Of a stretch of 64,000 bases of DNA, positions 23,296 through 36,264 are shown one piece after another; position 1 is the stretch's first letter, and each line of letters opens with the position of its first letter. The position numbers and the translations under genes were made by a program. The stretch spans positions 23,200,587-23,264,586 of the forward strand of contig OY829667.1 in the NCBI GenBank assembly GCA_963691815.1. Reading direction: 5' to 3'. The stretch is from Echiichthys vipera. Taxonomy: Eukaryota; Chordata; Actinopteri; Perciformes; Trachinidae. Below the pieces are notes generated by a model that saw only the letters and a program-made list of their open reading frames with translations, searched no databases and was not told the DNA's origin.

Positions 23296-26200
23296 TTGTC
23301 ATGTTTCTGTGGAATATTTTGTCTGTTTTTAGTCGTTTTGCCATGTTTTTGTGGTGTTTTGTCTGTTTTTAGTTGTCTTATCACGTTTTGTGGTCTTTTC
23401 ATCTGTTTTCAGTCGTTTCATCACGTTTTTGTGGTGTTTTCATCTGTTTTTAGTCATTTTTGTCATGTATTTGTGGTGTTTTCATCTGTTTTAAGTCGTT
23501 TCATAACGTATTTGTGGTGTTTTCGTCTGTTTTGTCGTTTCATCACGTTTTTGTGGTGTTTTCATCCGTGTTTAGTTGTTTTTATAATGTTTTTGTGGAG
23601 TTTTGCGTCTTTTTTTAGTCGTTTTGTCATGTTTTTGTGGTGTTGTCTGTTTTTAATCGTTTTGTCACGTTTTAGTGGTGTTTTCATCTGTTTTCAGTCG
23701 TTTTGTCATGTTCCTTTGGAGTTTTGCGTCTGTTTTTAGTCGTTTCATCACGTTTTTGTGGTGTGTTTCGACTGTTTTTAGACGTTTCATCAAATTTTTG
23801 CGCAGTTTATATCTGTTTTTAGTCTTTTTGTCACGTTTTTGTGGTGTTTTCATCTGTTTTTAGTCGTTTCATCACGTTTTTGTGGTGTTTTCGTCTGTTT
23901 TTAGTTGTTTTATCATATTTTTGTGGTGTTTTCATCTGTTTTTAGTCGTTTCATCACGTTTTTGTTGAGTTTTTCATATGTTTTAAGTTGTTTCATCACG
24001 GTTTTGTGGTGTTTTCATCTGTTTTAAGTCATTTTTGTCATGTATTTGTGGTGTTTTCATCTGTTTTAAGTAGTTTCATAACGTATTTGTGGTGTTTTCG
24101 TATGATTTTAGTCGTTTCATCACGTTTTTGTTGGTGTTTTCGTCTGTTTTTAGTCGCTTTGTTACGTTCTAGTGGTATTTTAAACCGTTTTTAGTCGTTT
24201 TTTCATGTTTCTGCGGAATTTTTTGTCTGTTTTTAGTCGTTTTGCCATGTTTTTGTGGTGTTTTGCGTCTGTTTTTAGTTGTTTCATCACGTTTTTGTGG
24301 TGTTTTAATCTGTTTTTAGATGTTTCATCATGTTTTGCGCAGTTTATATCTGTTTTTAGTCTTTTTGTCACTTTTTTGTGGTGTCTTGCTTCTGTTTTTA
24401 GTCGTTTCATCACGTTTTTGTGGTGTTTTTCGTCTGTTTTTAGTTGTTTTATCACGTTTTTGTGGTGTTTTCATCTGTTTTTAGTCGTTTCATCACGTTT
24501 TTGTTGAGTTTTGCATCTGTTTTTAGTTGTTTCATCACGTTTTTGTGGTGTTTGCCTATGTTTTTAGTTGTTTTGTCATGTTTTTGTGGTGTTTTCATTT
24601 GTTTTTAGTCGTTTTGTCATGTTTTTGTGGAGTTTTGCATCTGTATTCAGGCGTTTCATCATGTTTTGTGGTGTTTTCGTCTGTTTTTAGTCGTTTTGTC
24701 AAGTTTTAGTGGTATTTTAAACAGTTTTTAGTCGTTTCGTCATGTTTCTGTGGAATTTGTCGTCTGATGTTAGTCGTTTCATCACGTTTTTGTGGTGTTT
24801 TCGTCTGTTTTTAGTCGTTTTGCCATGTTTTTGTGGTGTATTGCGTCAGTTTTAAGTCGTTTCATCTCATATTTGTGGTGTTTTCGTCTGTTTTTAAACG
24901 TTTCATCACGTTTTTGTGGTGTTTTGATATGTTTTTAGTTGTTTTGTCATGTTTTTGTGGTGTTTTCATTTGTTTTTAGTCGTTTTGTCATGTTTTTGTG
25001 GAGATTTCCTTCTGTTTTCAGTCGTTTTGTCACATTTTTGTGGTGTTTTCATCTGTTTCAAGTCGGTTCATCACGTTTTTGTGGTGTTTTCATCTGTTTT
25101 AAGTGGTTTCATCACGTTGTTGTGGTGTTTTCATCTATTTTTAGTCTTTTTTGCAGTGTCTTGCGTCTGTTTTTAGTCGTTTAATCACGTTTTTGTGGTG
25201 TGTTTCGTCTGTTTATAGTTGTTTTATCACGTTTTTGTGGTGTTTTCATCCGTCTTTAGTCATTTTTGTCACGTTTTTTGTGGTGTTTTCATCCGTTTTT
25301 AGTCGTTTCATAATGTTTTTGTGGAGTTTTGCGTCTGTTTTTAGTCGTTTTGTCATGTTTTTGTGGAGTCTTGGTCTGTTTGTAGTCGTTTTGTCAGGTT
25401 TTTTTGGTGTTTTCATCTGTTTTAAGTCTTTTCACCACATTTTTGTTGAGTTTTTCGTCTTTTTTTAGTTGTTCCATCACGGTTTAGTGGTGTTTTTGTC
25501 TGTTTTTAGTTGTCTTATCACGTTTTGTGGTGTTTTCATCTGTTTAATCGTTTCATCACGTTTTTGTGGTGTTTTCATCTGTTTTTAGTCATTTTTGTCA
25601 TGTATTTGTGGTGTTTTCATCTGTTTTAGGTCGTTTCATAACGTATTTGTGGTGTTTTCGTCTGATTTTAGTCGTTTCATCACGTTTTTGTTGATGTTTT
25701 CGTCTGTTTTTAGTCGTTTTGTCACGTTTTAGTGGTATTTTAAACCGTTTTTAGTCGTTTTGTCATGTTTCTGTGGAATATTTTGTCTGTTTTTAGTCGT
25801 TTTGCCATGTTTTTGTGGTGTTTTGCGTCTGTTTTTAGTCGTTTCATCACGTTTTTGTGGTGTTTCGTCTGTTTTTAGTTGTCTTATCACGTTTTGTGGT
25901 GTTTTCATCTGTTTTTAGTCGTTTCATCACGTTTTTGTGGTGTTTTCATCGGTTTTTAGTCATTTTTGTCATGTATTTGTGGTGTTTTCATCTGTTTTAA
26001 GTCGTTTCATAACGTATTTGTGGTGTTTTCGTCTGATTTTAGTCGTTTCATCACGTTTTTGTTGGTGTTTTCGACTGTTTTGTCACGTTTTAGTGGTATT
26101 TTAAACAGTTTTTAGTCGTTTTGTCATGTTTCTGTGGAATTTTTCATCTGTTTTTAGTCGTTTCATCACGTTTTTGTGGTGTTTTTTCGTCTGTTTTTAG

Positions 26201-26640
26201 TCGTTTTGCCATGTTTTTGTGGTGTTTTGCGTCTGTTTTTAGTCGTTTCATCACGTGTTTGTGGTGTTTTCATCCGTGTTTAGTTGTTTTTATAATGTTT
26301 TTGTGGAGTTTTGCGTCTGTTTTTAGTCGTTTTGTCATGTTTTTGTGGTGTTATCTGTTTTTAATCGTTTTGTCACGTTTTAGTGGTGTTTTCATCTGTT
26401 TTCAGTCGTTTTGTCATGTTCCTTTGGAGTTTTGCGTCTGTTTTTAGTCTTTTTCTCATGTTTTTGTGGTGTCTTGCTTCTGTTTTTAGTCGTTTCATCA
26501 CGTTTTTGTTGAGTTTTGCATCTGTTTTTAGTTGTTTCATCACGTTTTTGTGGTGTTTTCATCTGTTTTTAGTCGTTTTTGTGGTGTCTTGTGTTTGTTT
26601 TTAGTCGTTTCATCACGTTTTTGTGATGTGTTTCGTCTGT
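23296..26640. repeat. Irregular A-derived tract and A-to-B transition
   Basis: It starts like an A1 unit but lacks one 42-bp monomer near 23,360. At 23,531 it switches to another A segment through a monomer that lost TA from TTTTTAG. TTTAAA-bearing monomers, a domain A hallmark, occur up to about 26,100 and I saw none in domain B. A right-half deletion at about 26,073 (GACTGTTTTGTCACG) removes most of one right half. The same tract reappears at 44,626-46,474 and 49,194-50,820. Confidence 0.75.
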
Positions 26641-26646
26641 TTATAG

Positions 26647-29600
26647 TTGTTTTATCACGTTTTTGTGGTATTTTCATCCGTTTTTAGTCTTTTTTGTCAC
26701 GTTTTTGTGGTGTTTTCATCAGTTTTTAGTCGTTTCATCATATTTTTCTGGAGTTTTGCGTCTGTCTTTAGTTGTTTTGTCATGTTCTTGTGGTGTTTTC
26801 GTCTGTTTTTAGTCGTTTCATCACGTTTTTGTGCTGTTTTCATCTGTTTTTAGTTGTTTTATCATATTTTTGTGGTGTTTTCATCTGTTTTTAGTCGTTT
26901 CATCACGTTTTTGTTGAGTTTTGCATATGTTTTAAGTTGTTTCATCACGGTTTTGTGGTGTTTTCATCTGTTTTAGGTGGTTTCATCACGTTTTTGTGGT
27001 GTTTTCATCTGTTTTTAGTTTTTTTTGCGGTGTCTTGCGTCTGTTTTTAGTCGTTTTGTCATGTTTTTGTGGAGTTTTGCGTGTGTTTTCAGTCGTTTCA
27101 TCATGTCTTGTGGAGTTTTGCGTCTATTTTTAGTCGTTTCATTACGTTTTGTGGTGTTTTCGTCTGTTTTTAGTTGTTTTATCATATTTTTGTGGTGTTT
27201 TGATCTTTTTTTGGTAATTTTGTCACGTTTTTGTGGTGTTTTCATCTACTTTTAGTCATTTTTGTCACGTTTTTTTGTGGTGTTTTCATCAGTTTTTAGT
27301 CGTTTTTTCATGTTTTTGTGGGTTTTTTTCGTCTGTTTTAAGTCGTTTCATCACGTATTTGTGGTGTTTTCATCTGTTTTTAGTTGTTTCATAATGTTTT
27401 TCTGGAGTTTTGCGTCTGTTTTTAGTCGTTTTGTCATGTTTTTGTGGAGTCTTGGTCTGTTTGTAGTCGTTTTGTCAGGTTTTTTTTGGTGTTTTCATCT
27501 GTTTTTAGTCGTTAAATCACGTTTTTGTTCAGCTTTTCCTCTGTTTTTAGTTGTTTCATCACGGTTTAGTGGTGTTTTTGTCTGTTTTTAGTCGTTTTAT
27601 CACGTTTTTGTGGTGTTTTCATCTGTTTTTAGTCGTTTTTGCGGTGTCTTGCGTCTTTTTTTAGTCGTTTCATCACATTTTTGTGGTGTGTTTCGTCTGT
27701 TTATAGTTGTTTTATCACGTTTTTGTTGAGTTTTGAATCTGTTTTTAGTTGTTTCATCACATATTTGTGGTGTTTTCGTCTGTTTTCAGTCGTTTCATCA
27801 CGTTTTTGTGGTGCTATGATATGTTTTTAGTTGTTTTGTCATGTTTTTGTGGTGTTTTCATTTGTTTTCAGTCGTTTCATCACTTTTTTGTGGTGTTTTC
27901 GTTTGTTGTTATTTGTTTTATCATATTTTTGTGGTGTTTTGATCTTTTTTGGGTCGTTTTGTCATGTTTTTGTGGTGTTTTCATCCGTTTTTAGTCGTTT
28001 TGTCTGTCATGTTTTTGTGGTGTTTTCGTCTGTTTTTAGTCGTTTCATCACGTTTTTGTGGTGTTTTCATCCGTGTTTAGTCGTTTTTATAACGTTTTTG
28101 TGGAGTTTTGCGTCTGTTTTTAGACGTTTTGTCATGTTTTTGTGGTGTTTTCATCCGTTTTTAGTCGTTTTGTCATGTTCCTTTGGAGTTTTGCGTCTGT
28201 TTTTAGATGTTTCATCATATTTTTGTGGTTTTATCATCTGTTTTTAGTCATTTTTGTAATGTTTTTGTGATGTTTTCATCCGTTTTAAGTCGTTTTGTAA
28301 TGTTTTTGCTGTGTTTTCGTCTGTTTTTTGGTCCTTTCATTGCGTTTCGTGGTGTTTTCATCTGTTTTTAGTCGTTTCATCATGTTTTTGTGGAGTTTTG
28401 CGTCTGGTTTAAGTCGTTTTATCACATTTTTGTGTTTTTTTCATCTTTTTTCAAGTCGTTTCGTCATGTTTCTGTGGAGTTTTGCGTCTGTTTTGAGGTG
28501 TTTTGTCTTGTTCTTGTGGTGTTTTTGTCTGTTTTTAGTCGTTTCATCACGTTTTTGTTGTGTTTTCATCTGTTTTTAGTCGTTTCATCATGTTTTTGTG
28601 GAGTTTTCAACCGTTTTTAGTCGTTTTGTAATGTTTTTGTGGTGTTTTCGTCTGTTTTTTGGTCGTTTCCTCGCGTTTTGTTGTGCTTTCATCCATTTTT
28701 AGTCGTTTCATAATGTTTTTGTGGAGTTTTGCGTCTGTTTTTAGTCGTTTTGTCACGTTTTAGTGGTGTTTTCATCGGTTTTTAGTCGTTTTGTCATATT
28801 TCTGTGGAGTTTTACGTCTGTTTTTAGTTGTTTTGTCATGTTGTGGTGTTTTCGTCTGTTTTTGGTCGTTTTGTCACCTTTTTGTGGTGCTTTCACCCGT
28901 TTTTAGTCATTTTGTAATGTTTTTGTGGTGTTTTCGTCTGTTTTTTGGTCGTTTTGTCATGTTCCTTTGGAGTTTTGCGTCTGTTTTTAGTCGTTTCATC
29001 ATATTTTTGTGGTTTTATCATCTGTTTTTAGTCGTTTTATCACGTTTTTGTGGTGTTTTCATCTGTTTTTAATCGTTTTTGTCATGTTATTGTGGTGTTT
29101 TCATCCTTTTTTTGTCGTTTTTTCGTATTTTTGTGGTGTTTTCGTCTGTTTTTAGTCGTTTCATCACGTTTTTGTGGTGTTTTCATCTGTTTTTAGTCGT
29201 TCAATATTGTTTTTGTGGAGTTTTGCGTGTGTTTTTAGTTGTTTTGTCATGTTTTTGTGGAGCTTTGCGTCTGTTTTTAATCATTTCATCACATCGTCTG
29301 TTTTTTGGTCGTTTCCTCGCGTTTTGTGGTGCTTTCATCCGTTTTTAGTCGTTTCATAATGTTTTTGTGGAGTTTTGCGTCTGTTTTTAGTCGTTTTTTC
29401 ACGTTTTAGTGGTGTTTTCATCTGTTTTTAGTCGTTTTGTCATATTTCTGTGGAGTTTTGCGTCTGTTTTTAGTCGTTTTATCATGTTTTTGCGGTGTTT
29501 TCATCTGTTTTTAGTCGTTTCATCATGTTTTTGTGGTGTTTTTGTCTGTTTTTAGTTTTTTCATCACGTTTTTGTGGTGTTTTCATCTGTTTTTAGTCGT

Positions 29601-30426
29601 TTCATCATGTTTTTGTGGAGTTTTGCGTCTGTTTTTAGTTGTTTTGTCATGATCTTGTGGTGTTTTTGTCTGTTTTTAGTCGTTTTGTCACCTTTTTGTG
29701 GTGCTTTTATCCGTTTTTAGTCATTTACATCACGTTTTTGTGGTGTTTTCATCTGTTTTTAGTCGTTCAATTTTGTTTTTGTGGAGTTTTGCGTGTGTTT
29801 TTAGTTGTTTTGTCATGTTTTTGTGGAGCTTTGCGTCTGTTTTTAATCATTTCATCACATTTTCTTGGAATTTTGCACGTGTTTTTGGTCGTTTCATCAC
29901 GTTTTTGTGGTGTTTTCATCTGTTTTTAGTCGTTTTTGTCACCTTTTTGCGGTGTTTTCATCTATTTTTAGTCATTTTTGTCATGTTTTTGTGTTGTTTT
30001 CATCTGTTTCTAATCGTTTCGTCATGTTTTTGTGGTGTTTTCATCTGTTTTTAGTCGTTTTGTAATGTTTTTGTGGTATTTTCGTCTGTTTTTTGGACGT
30101 TTTTTCGTGTTTTGTGGTGTTTTCATCTGTTTTTAGTCGTTTCATTATGTTTTTGTGGAGTTTTGCGTCTGTTTTTAGTCGTTTCATCACGTTTTTGTGG
30201 TGTTTTCGTCTGTTTTTAATCGTTTTGTCACGTTTTTGTGGTGTTTTCATCCGTTTTTAGTCGTTTCGTCATGTTTCTGTGGAGATTTGCGTCTGTTTTT
30301 AGTCTTTTTGTCATGTTCTTGTGGTGTTTTTGTCCGTTTTTAGTCATTTCATCATGTTTTTGTGGTGTTTTCATCTGTTTTTAGTCGTTACATCATGTTT
30401 TTGTGATGTGTTTCGTCTGTTTATAG
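26647..30426. repeat. Domain B HOR unit B1 (3,780 bp)
   Basis: Landmarks at 26,647, 27,015, 27,262 and 27,639 recur at 30,427, 30,795, 31,042 and 31,419 (offset 3,780), then at offset 3,821 after a one-monomer difference near 27,880/31,660. Domain B variants include TTTTTTGGTCGTTTCCTCG, CCTTTCATTGCG and CACCTTTTTGTGGTGC. None of the TTTAAA-bearing monomers of domain A were seen here. Confidence 0.83.
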
Positions 30427-32611
30427 TTGTTTTATCACGTTTTTGTGGTATTTTCATCCGTTTTTAGTCTTTTTTGTCACGTTTTTGTGGTGTTTTCATC
30501 TGTTTTTAGTCGTTTCATCATATTTTTCTGGAGTTTTGCGTCTGTCTTTAGTTGTTTTGTCATGTTCTTGTGGTGTTTTCGTCTGTTTTTAGTCGTTTCA
30601 TCACGTTTTTGTGCTGTTTTCATCTGTTTTTAGTTGTTTTATCATATTTTTGTGGTGTTTTCATCTGTTTTTAGTCGTTTCATCACGTTTTTGTTGAGTT
30701 TTGCATATGTTTTAAGTTGTTTCATCACGGTTTTGTGGTGTTTTCATCTGTTTTAGGTGGTTTCATCACGTTTTTGTGGTGTTTTCATCTGTTTTTAGTT
30801 TTTTTTGCGGTGTCTTGCGTCTGTTTTTAGTCGTTTTGTCATGTTTTTGTGGAGTTTTGCGTGTGTTTTCAGTCGTTTCATCATGTTTTGTGGAGTTTTG
30901 CGTCTATTTTTAGTCGTTTCATTACGTTTTGTGGTGTTTTCGTCTGTTTTTAGTTGTTTTATCATATTTTTATGGTGTTTTGATCTTTTGTTGGTCATTT
31001 TGTCACGTTTTTGTGGTGTTTTCATCTACTTTTAGTCATTTTTGTCACGTTTTTTTGTGGTGTTTTCATCAGTTTTTAGTCGTTTTTTCATGTTTTTGTG
31101 GGTTTTTTTCATCTGTTTTAAGTCGTTTCATCACGTATTTGTGGTGTTTTCATCTGTTTTTAGTTGTTTCATAATGTTTTTCTGGAGTTTTGCGTCTGTT
31201 TTTAGTCGTTTTGTCATGTTTTTGTGGAGTCTTGGTCTGTTTGTAGTCGTTTTGTCAGGTTTTTTTTGGTGTTTTCATCTGTTTTTAGTCGTTTCATCAC
31301 GTTTTTGTTCAGCTTTTCCTCTGTTTTTAGTTGTTTCATCACGGTTTAGTGGTGTTTTTGTCTGTTTTTAGTCGTTTTATCACGTTTTTGTGGTGTTTTC
31401 ATCTGTTTTTAGTCGTTTTTGCGGTGTCTTGCGTCTTTTTTTAGTCGTTTCATCACATTTTTGTGGTGTGTTTCGTCTGTTTATAGTTGTTTTATCACGT
31501 TTTTGTTGAGTTTTGAATCTGTTTTTAGTTGTTTCATCACATATTTGTGGTGTTTTCGTCTGTTTTCAGTCGTTTCATCACGTTTTTGTGGTGCTATGAT
31601 ATGTTTTTAGTTGTTTTGTCATGTTTTTGTGGTGTTTTCATTTGTTTTCAGTCGTTTCATCATGTTTTGTGGAGTTTTGCGTCTGTTTTTAGTCGTTTCA
31701 TCACTTTTTTGTGGTGTTTTCGTTTGTTGTTATTTGTTTTATCATATTTTTGTGGTGTTTTGATCTTTTTTGGGTCGTTTTGTCATGTTTTTGTGGTGTT
31801 TTCATCCGTTTTTAGTCGTTTTGTCTGTCATGTTTTTGTTGTGTTTTCGTCTGTTTTTAGTCGTTTCATCACGTTTTTGTGTTTTTTTCATCCGTGTTTA
31901 GTCGTTTTTATAACGTTTTTGTGGAGTTTTGCGTCTGTTTTTAGACGTTTTGTCATGTTTTTGTGGTGTTTTCATCCGTTTTTAGTCGTTTTGTCATGTT
32001 CCTTTGGAGTTTTGCGTCTGTTTTCAGATGTTTCATCATATTTTTGTGGTTTTATCATCTGTTTTTAGTTATTTTTGTAATGTTTTTGTGATGTTTTCAT
32101 CCGTTTTAAGTCGTTTTGTAATGTTTTTGCTGTGTTTTCGTCTGTTTTTTGGTCCTTTCATTGCGTTTCGTGGTGTTTTCATCTGTTTTTAGTCGTTTCA
32201 TCATGTTTTTGTGGAGTTTTGCGTCTGGTTTAAGTCGTTTTATCACATTTTTGTGTTTTTTTCATCTTTTTTCAAGTCGTTTCGTCATGTTTCTGTGGAG
32301 TTTTGCGTCTGTTTTGAGGTGTTTTGTCATGTTCTTGTGGTGTTTTTGTCTGTTTTTAGTCGTTTCATCACGTTTTTGTTGTGTTTTCATCTGTTTTTAG
32401 TCGTTTCATCATGTTTTTGTGGAGTTTTCAACCGTTTTTAGTCGTTTTGTAATGTTTTTGTGGTGTTTTCGTCTGTTTTTTGGTCGTTTCCTCGCGTTTT
32501 GTTGTGCTTTCATCCATTTTTAGTCGTTTCATAATGTTTTTGTGGAGTTTTGCGTCTGTTTTTAGTCGTTTTGTCACGTTTTAGTGGTGTTTTCATCGGT
32601 TTTTAGTCGTT

Positions 32612-33681
32612 TTGTCATATTTCTGTGGAGTTTTACGTCTGTTTTTAGTTGTTTTGTCATGTTGTGGTGTTTTCGTCTGTTTTTGGTCGTTTTGTCACCT
32701 TTTTGTGGTGCTTTCACCCGTTTTTAGTCATTTTGTAATGTTTTTGTGGTGTTTTCGTCTGTTTTTTGGTCGTTTTGTCATGTTCCTTTGGAGTTTTGCG
32801 TCTGTTTTTAGTCGTTTCATCATATTTTTGTGGTTTTATCATCTGTTTTTAGTCGTTTTATCACGTTTTTGTGGTGTTTTCATCTGTTTTTAGTCATTTT
32901 TGTAATGTTTTTGTGATGTTTTCATCTGTTTTAAGTCGTTTTGTAATGTTTTTGTGGTGTTTTCGTCTGTTTTTTGGTTCTTTCGTTGCGTTTCGTGGTG
33001 TTTTCATCTGTTTTTAGTCGTTTCGTCATGTTTCTGTTGAGTTTTGCGTCTGTTTTGAGGTGTTTTGTCATGTTCTTGTGGTGTTTTTGTCTGTTTTTAG
33101 TCGTTTTATCACGTTTTAGTGGTGTTTTCATCTGTTTTTAGTCGTTTTGTCATATTTCTGTGGAGTTTTACGTCTGTTTTTAGTTGTTTTGTCATGTTGT
33201 GGTGTTTTCGTCTGTTTTTGGTCGTTTTGTCACCTTTTTGTGGTGCATTCACCCGTTTTTAGTCATTTTGTAATGTTTTTGTGGTGTTTTTGTCTGTTTT
33301 TTGGTCGTTTTGTCATGGTCCTTTGGAGTTTTGCGTCTGTTTTTAGTCGTTTCATCATATTTTTGTGGTTTTATCATCTGTTTTTAGTCGTTTTATCACG
33401 TTTTTGTGGTGTTTTCATCTCTTTTTAGTCATTTTTGTAATGTTTTTGTGATGTTTTCATCCGTTTTAAGTCGTTTTGTAATGTTTTTGTGGTGTTTTCG
33501 TCTGTTTTTTGGTCCTTTCATTGCGTTTCGTGGTGTTTTCATCTGTTTTTAGTCGTTTCGTCATGTTTCTGTAGAGTTTTGCGTCTGTTTTGAGGTGTTT
33601 TGTCATGTTCTTGTGGTGTTTTTGTCTGTTTTTAGTCGTTTCATCACGTTTTTGTTGTGTTTTCATCTGTTTTTAGTCGTT
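32612..33681. repeat. 535-bp tandem pair in B2
   Basis: Positions 32,612-33,146 and 33,147-33,681 carry the same unusual order: the TCATATTTCTGTGGAG monomer, a shortened TCATGTTGTGGTG monomer, CACCTTTTTGTGGTG, then the CCTTTGGAG monomer. The second copy is partly diverged (GCATTC for GCTTTC, CATGGTCC for CATGTTCC). The pair recurs at 56,785/57,320 and 62,186/62,721. Confidence 0.75.
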
Positions 33682-35092
33682 TCATCATGTTTTTGTGGAG
33701 TTTTGCGTCTGTTTTTAGTCGATTTATCATGTTTTAGTGGTGTTTTCATCTGTTTTTAGTCGTTTTGTCATATTTCTGTGGAGTTTTGCGTCTGTTTTTA
33801 GTCGTTTTATCATGTTTTTGTGGTGTTTTCATCTGTTTTTAATCGTTTCATCATGTTTTTGTGGTGTTTTTGTGTGTTTGTAGTCGTTTCATCACGTTTT
33901 TGTGGTGTTTTCATCTGTTTTTAGTCGTTTCATCATGTTTTTGTGGAGTTTTAAGTCTGTTTTTAGTTGTTTTGTCATGTTGTGGTGTTTTCGTCTGTTT
34001 TTGGTCGTTTTGTCACCTTTTTGTGGTGCTTTCACCCGTTTTTAGTCGTTTTGTAATGTTTTTGTGGTGTTTTCGTCTGTTTTTTGTTGGTTTCCTCGCG
34101 TTTTGTGGTGCTTTCATCCGTTTTTTGGTCGTTTCATAATGTTTTTGCGTCTGTTTTTAGACGTTTTGTCACGTTTTAGTGGTGTTTTCATCTGTTTTTA
34201 GTCGTTTTGTCATATTTCTGTGGAGTTTTGCGTCTGTTTTTAGTCGTTTTATCATGTTTTTGTGGTGTTTTCATCTGTTTTTAGTCGTTTCATCATGTTT
34301 TTGTGGTGTTTTTGTCTGTTTTTAGTTTTTTCATCACGTTTTTGCGGTGTTTTCATCTGTTTTTAATCGTTTTTGTCATGTTATTGTGGTGTTTTCATCC
34401 GTTTTTTGTCGTTTTTTCGTATTTTTGTGGTGTTTTCGTCTGTTGTTAGTCGTTTCATCACGTTTTTGTGGTGTTTTCATCTGTTTTTAGTCGTTTCATC
34501 ATGTTTTTGTGGTGTTTTTGTCTGTTTTTAGTTTTTTCATCACGTTTTTGTGGTGTTTTCATCTATTTTTAGTCATTTCATCATGTTTTTGTGGAGTTTT
34601 GCGTCTGTTTTTAGCTGTTTTGTCATGTTCTTGTGGTGTTTTCGTCTGTTTTTAGTCGTTTTGTCACTTTTTTGTGGTGCTTTTATCCGTTTTTAGTCGT
34701 TTTTGTCACGTTTTTGTTTTTTTTTCATCTGTTTTTAGTCGTTTCATCATATTTTGGTGGAGTTTTGCGTCTGTTTTATAGTCGTTTTGTCACGTTTTTG
34801 TGGTGTTTTCATCTGTTTTAAGTCGGTTCATCACGTTTTTGTGGTGTTTTCATCTGTTTTTAATCTTTTTGTCACGTTTTAGTGGTGTTTTCATCTGTTT
34901 TTAGTCATTTTGTCACGTTTTTGTTGTGTTTTCATCTATTTTAAGTCGGTTCATCACGTTTTTGTGGTGTTTTTGTATGTTTTTAGTCATTTCATCAAGT
35001 TTCGGTCGTGTTTTCCTCTGTTTTTAGTTGTTTTGTCATGTTTTTTGTTTTTTTTTAGTTTCATCATGTTTTTCCGGTGTTTTCATCTGTTT
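32890..35092. repeat. 2,203-bp block present in B2 but not B1
   Basis: The limits are approximate because they lie within similar monomers. The same 2,203-bp difference separates the later B1 and B2 copies (offset 3,779 changing to 5,982), so the long and short B forms existed before the large duplication. The block is itself made of 41-bp monomers; its left end belongs to a 535-bp tandem pair. Confidence 0.75.
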
Positions 35093-36264
35093 TTAATCGT
35101 TTTTGTCATGTTATTGTGGTGTTTTCATCCTTTTTTTGTCGTTTTTTCGTATTTTTGTGGTGTTTTCGTCTGTTTTTAGTCGTTTCATCACGTTTTTGTG
35201 GTGTTTTCATCTGTTTTTAGTCGTTCAATATTGTTTTTGTGGAGTTTTGCGTGTGTTTTTAGTTGTTTTGTCATGTTTTTGTGGAGCTTTGCGTCTGTTT
35301 TTAATCATTTCATCACATCGTCTGTTTTTTGGTCGTTTCCTCGCGTTTTGTGGTGCTTTCATCCGTTTTTAGTCGTTTCATAATGTTTTTGTGGAGTTTT
35401 GCGTCTGTTTTTAGTCGTTTTTTCACGTTTTAGTGGTGTTTTCATCTGTTTTTAGTCGTTTTGTCATATTTCTGTGGAGTTTTGCGTCTGTTTTTAGTCG
35501 TTTTATCATGTTTTTGCGGTGTTTTCATCTGTTTTTAGTCGTTTCATCATGTTTTTGTGGTGTTTTTGTCTGTTTTTAGTTTTTTCATCACGTTTTTGTG
35601 GTGTTTTCATCTGTTTTTAGTCGTTTCATCATGTTTTTGTGGAGTTTTGCGTCTGTTTTTAGTTGTTTTGTCATGATCTTGTGGTGTTTTTGTCTGTTTT
35701 TAGTCGTTTTGTCACCTTTTTGTGGTGCTTTTATCCGTTTTTAGTCATTTACATCACGTTTTTGTGGTGTTTTCATCTGTTTTTAGTCGTTCAATTTTGT
35801 TTTTGTGGAGTTTTGCGTGTGTTTTTAGTTGTTTTGTCATGTTTTTGTGGAGCTTTGCGTCTGTTTTTAATCATTTCATCACATTTTCTTGGAATTTTGC
35901 ATGTGTTTTTGGTCGTTTCATCACGTTTTTGTGGTGTTTTCATCTGTTTTTAGTCGTTTTTGTCACCTTTTTGCGGTGTTTTCATCTATTTTTAGTCATT
36001 TTTGTCATGTTTTTGTGTTGTTTTCATCTGTTTCTAATCGTTTCGTCATGTTTTTGTGGTGTTTTCATCTGTTTTTAGTCGTTTTGTAATGTTTTTGTGG
36101 TATTTTCGTCTGTTTTTTGGACGTTTTTTCGTGTTTTGTGGTGTTTTCATCTGTTTTTAGTCGTTTCATTATGTTTTTGTGGAGTTTTGCGTCTGTTTTT
36201 AGTCGTTTCATCACGTTTTTGTGGTGTTTTCGTCTGTTTTTAATCGTTTTGTCACGTTTTTGTA

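Noticed and set aside
26074..26090. Possible insertion or integration site at the GACTGTTTTGTCACG irregularity.
   Set aside because: It is explained by deletion of about ten bases of one right half; nothing foreign is inserted and the same irregularity is copied at about 50,165.
31529..32068. A 179-codon forward frame recurring at 51,923, 55,702 and 61,103.
   Set aside because: Its recurrence follows from duplication of the B unit. The first B copy (27,749 onward) has the frame broken by one missing monomer, and the peptide has the same repetitive composition as all the others.
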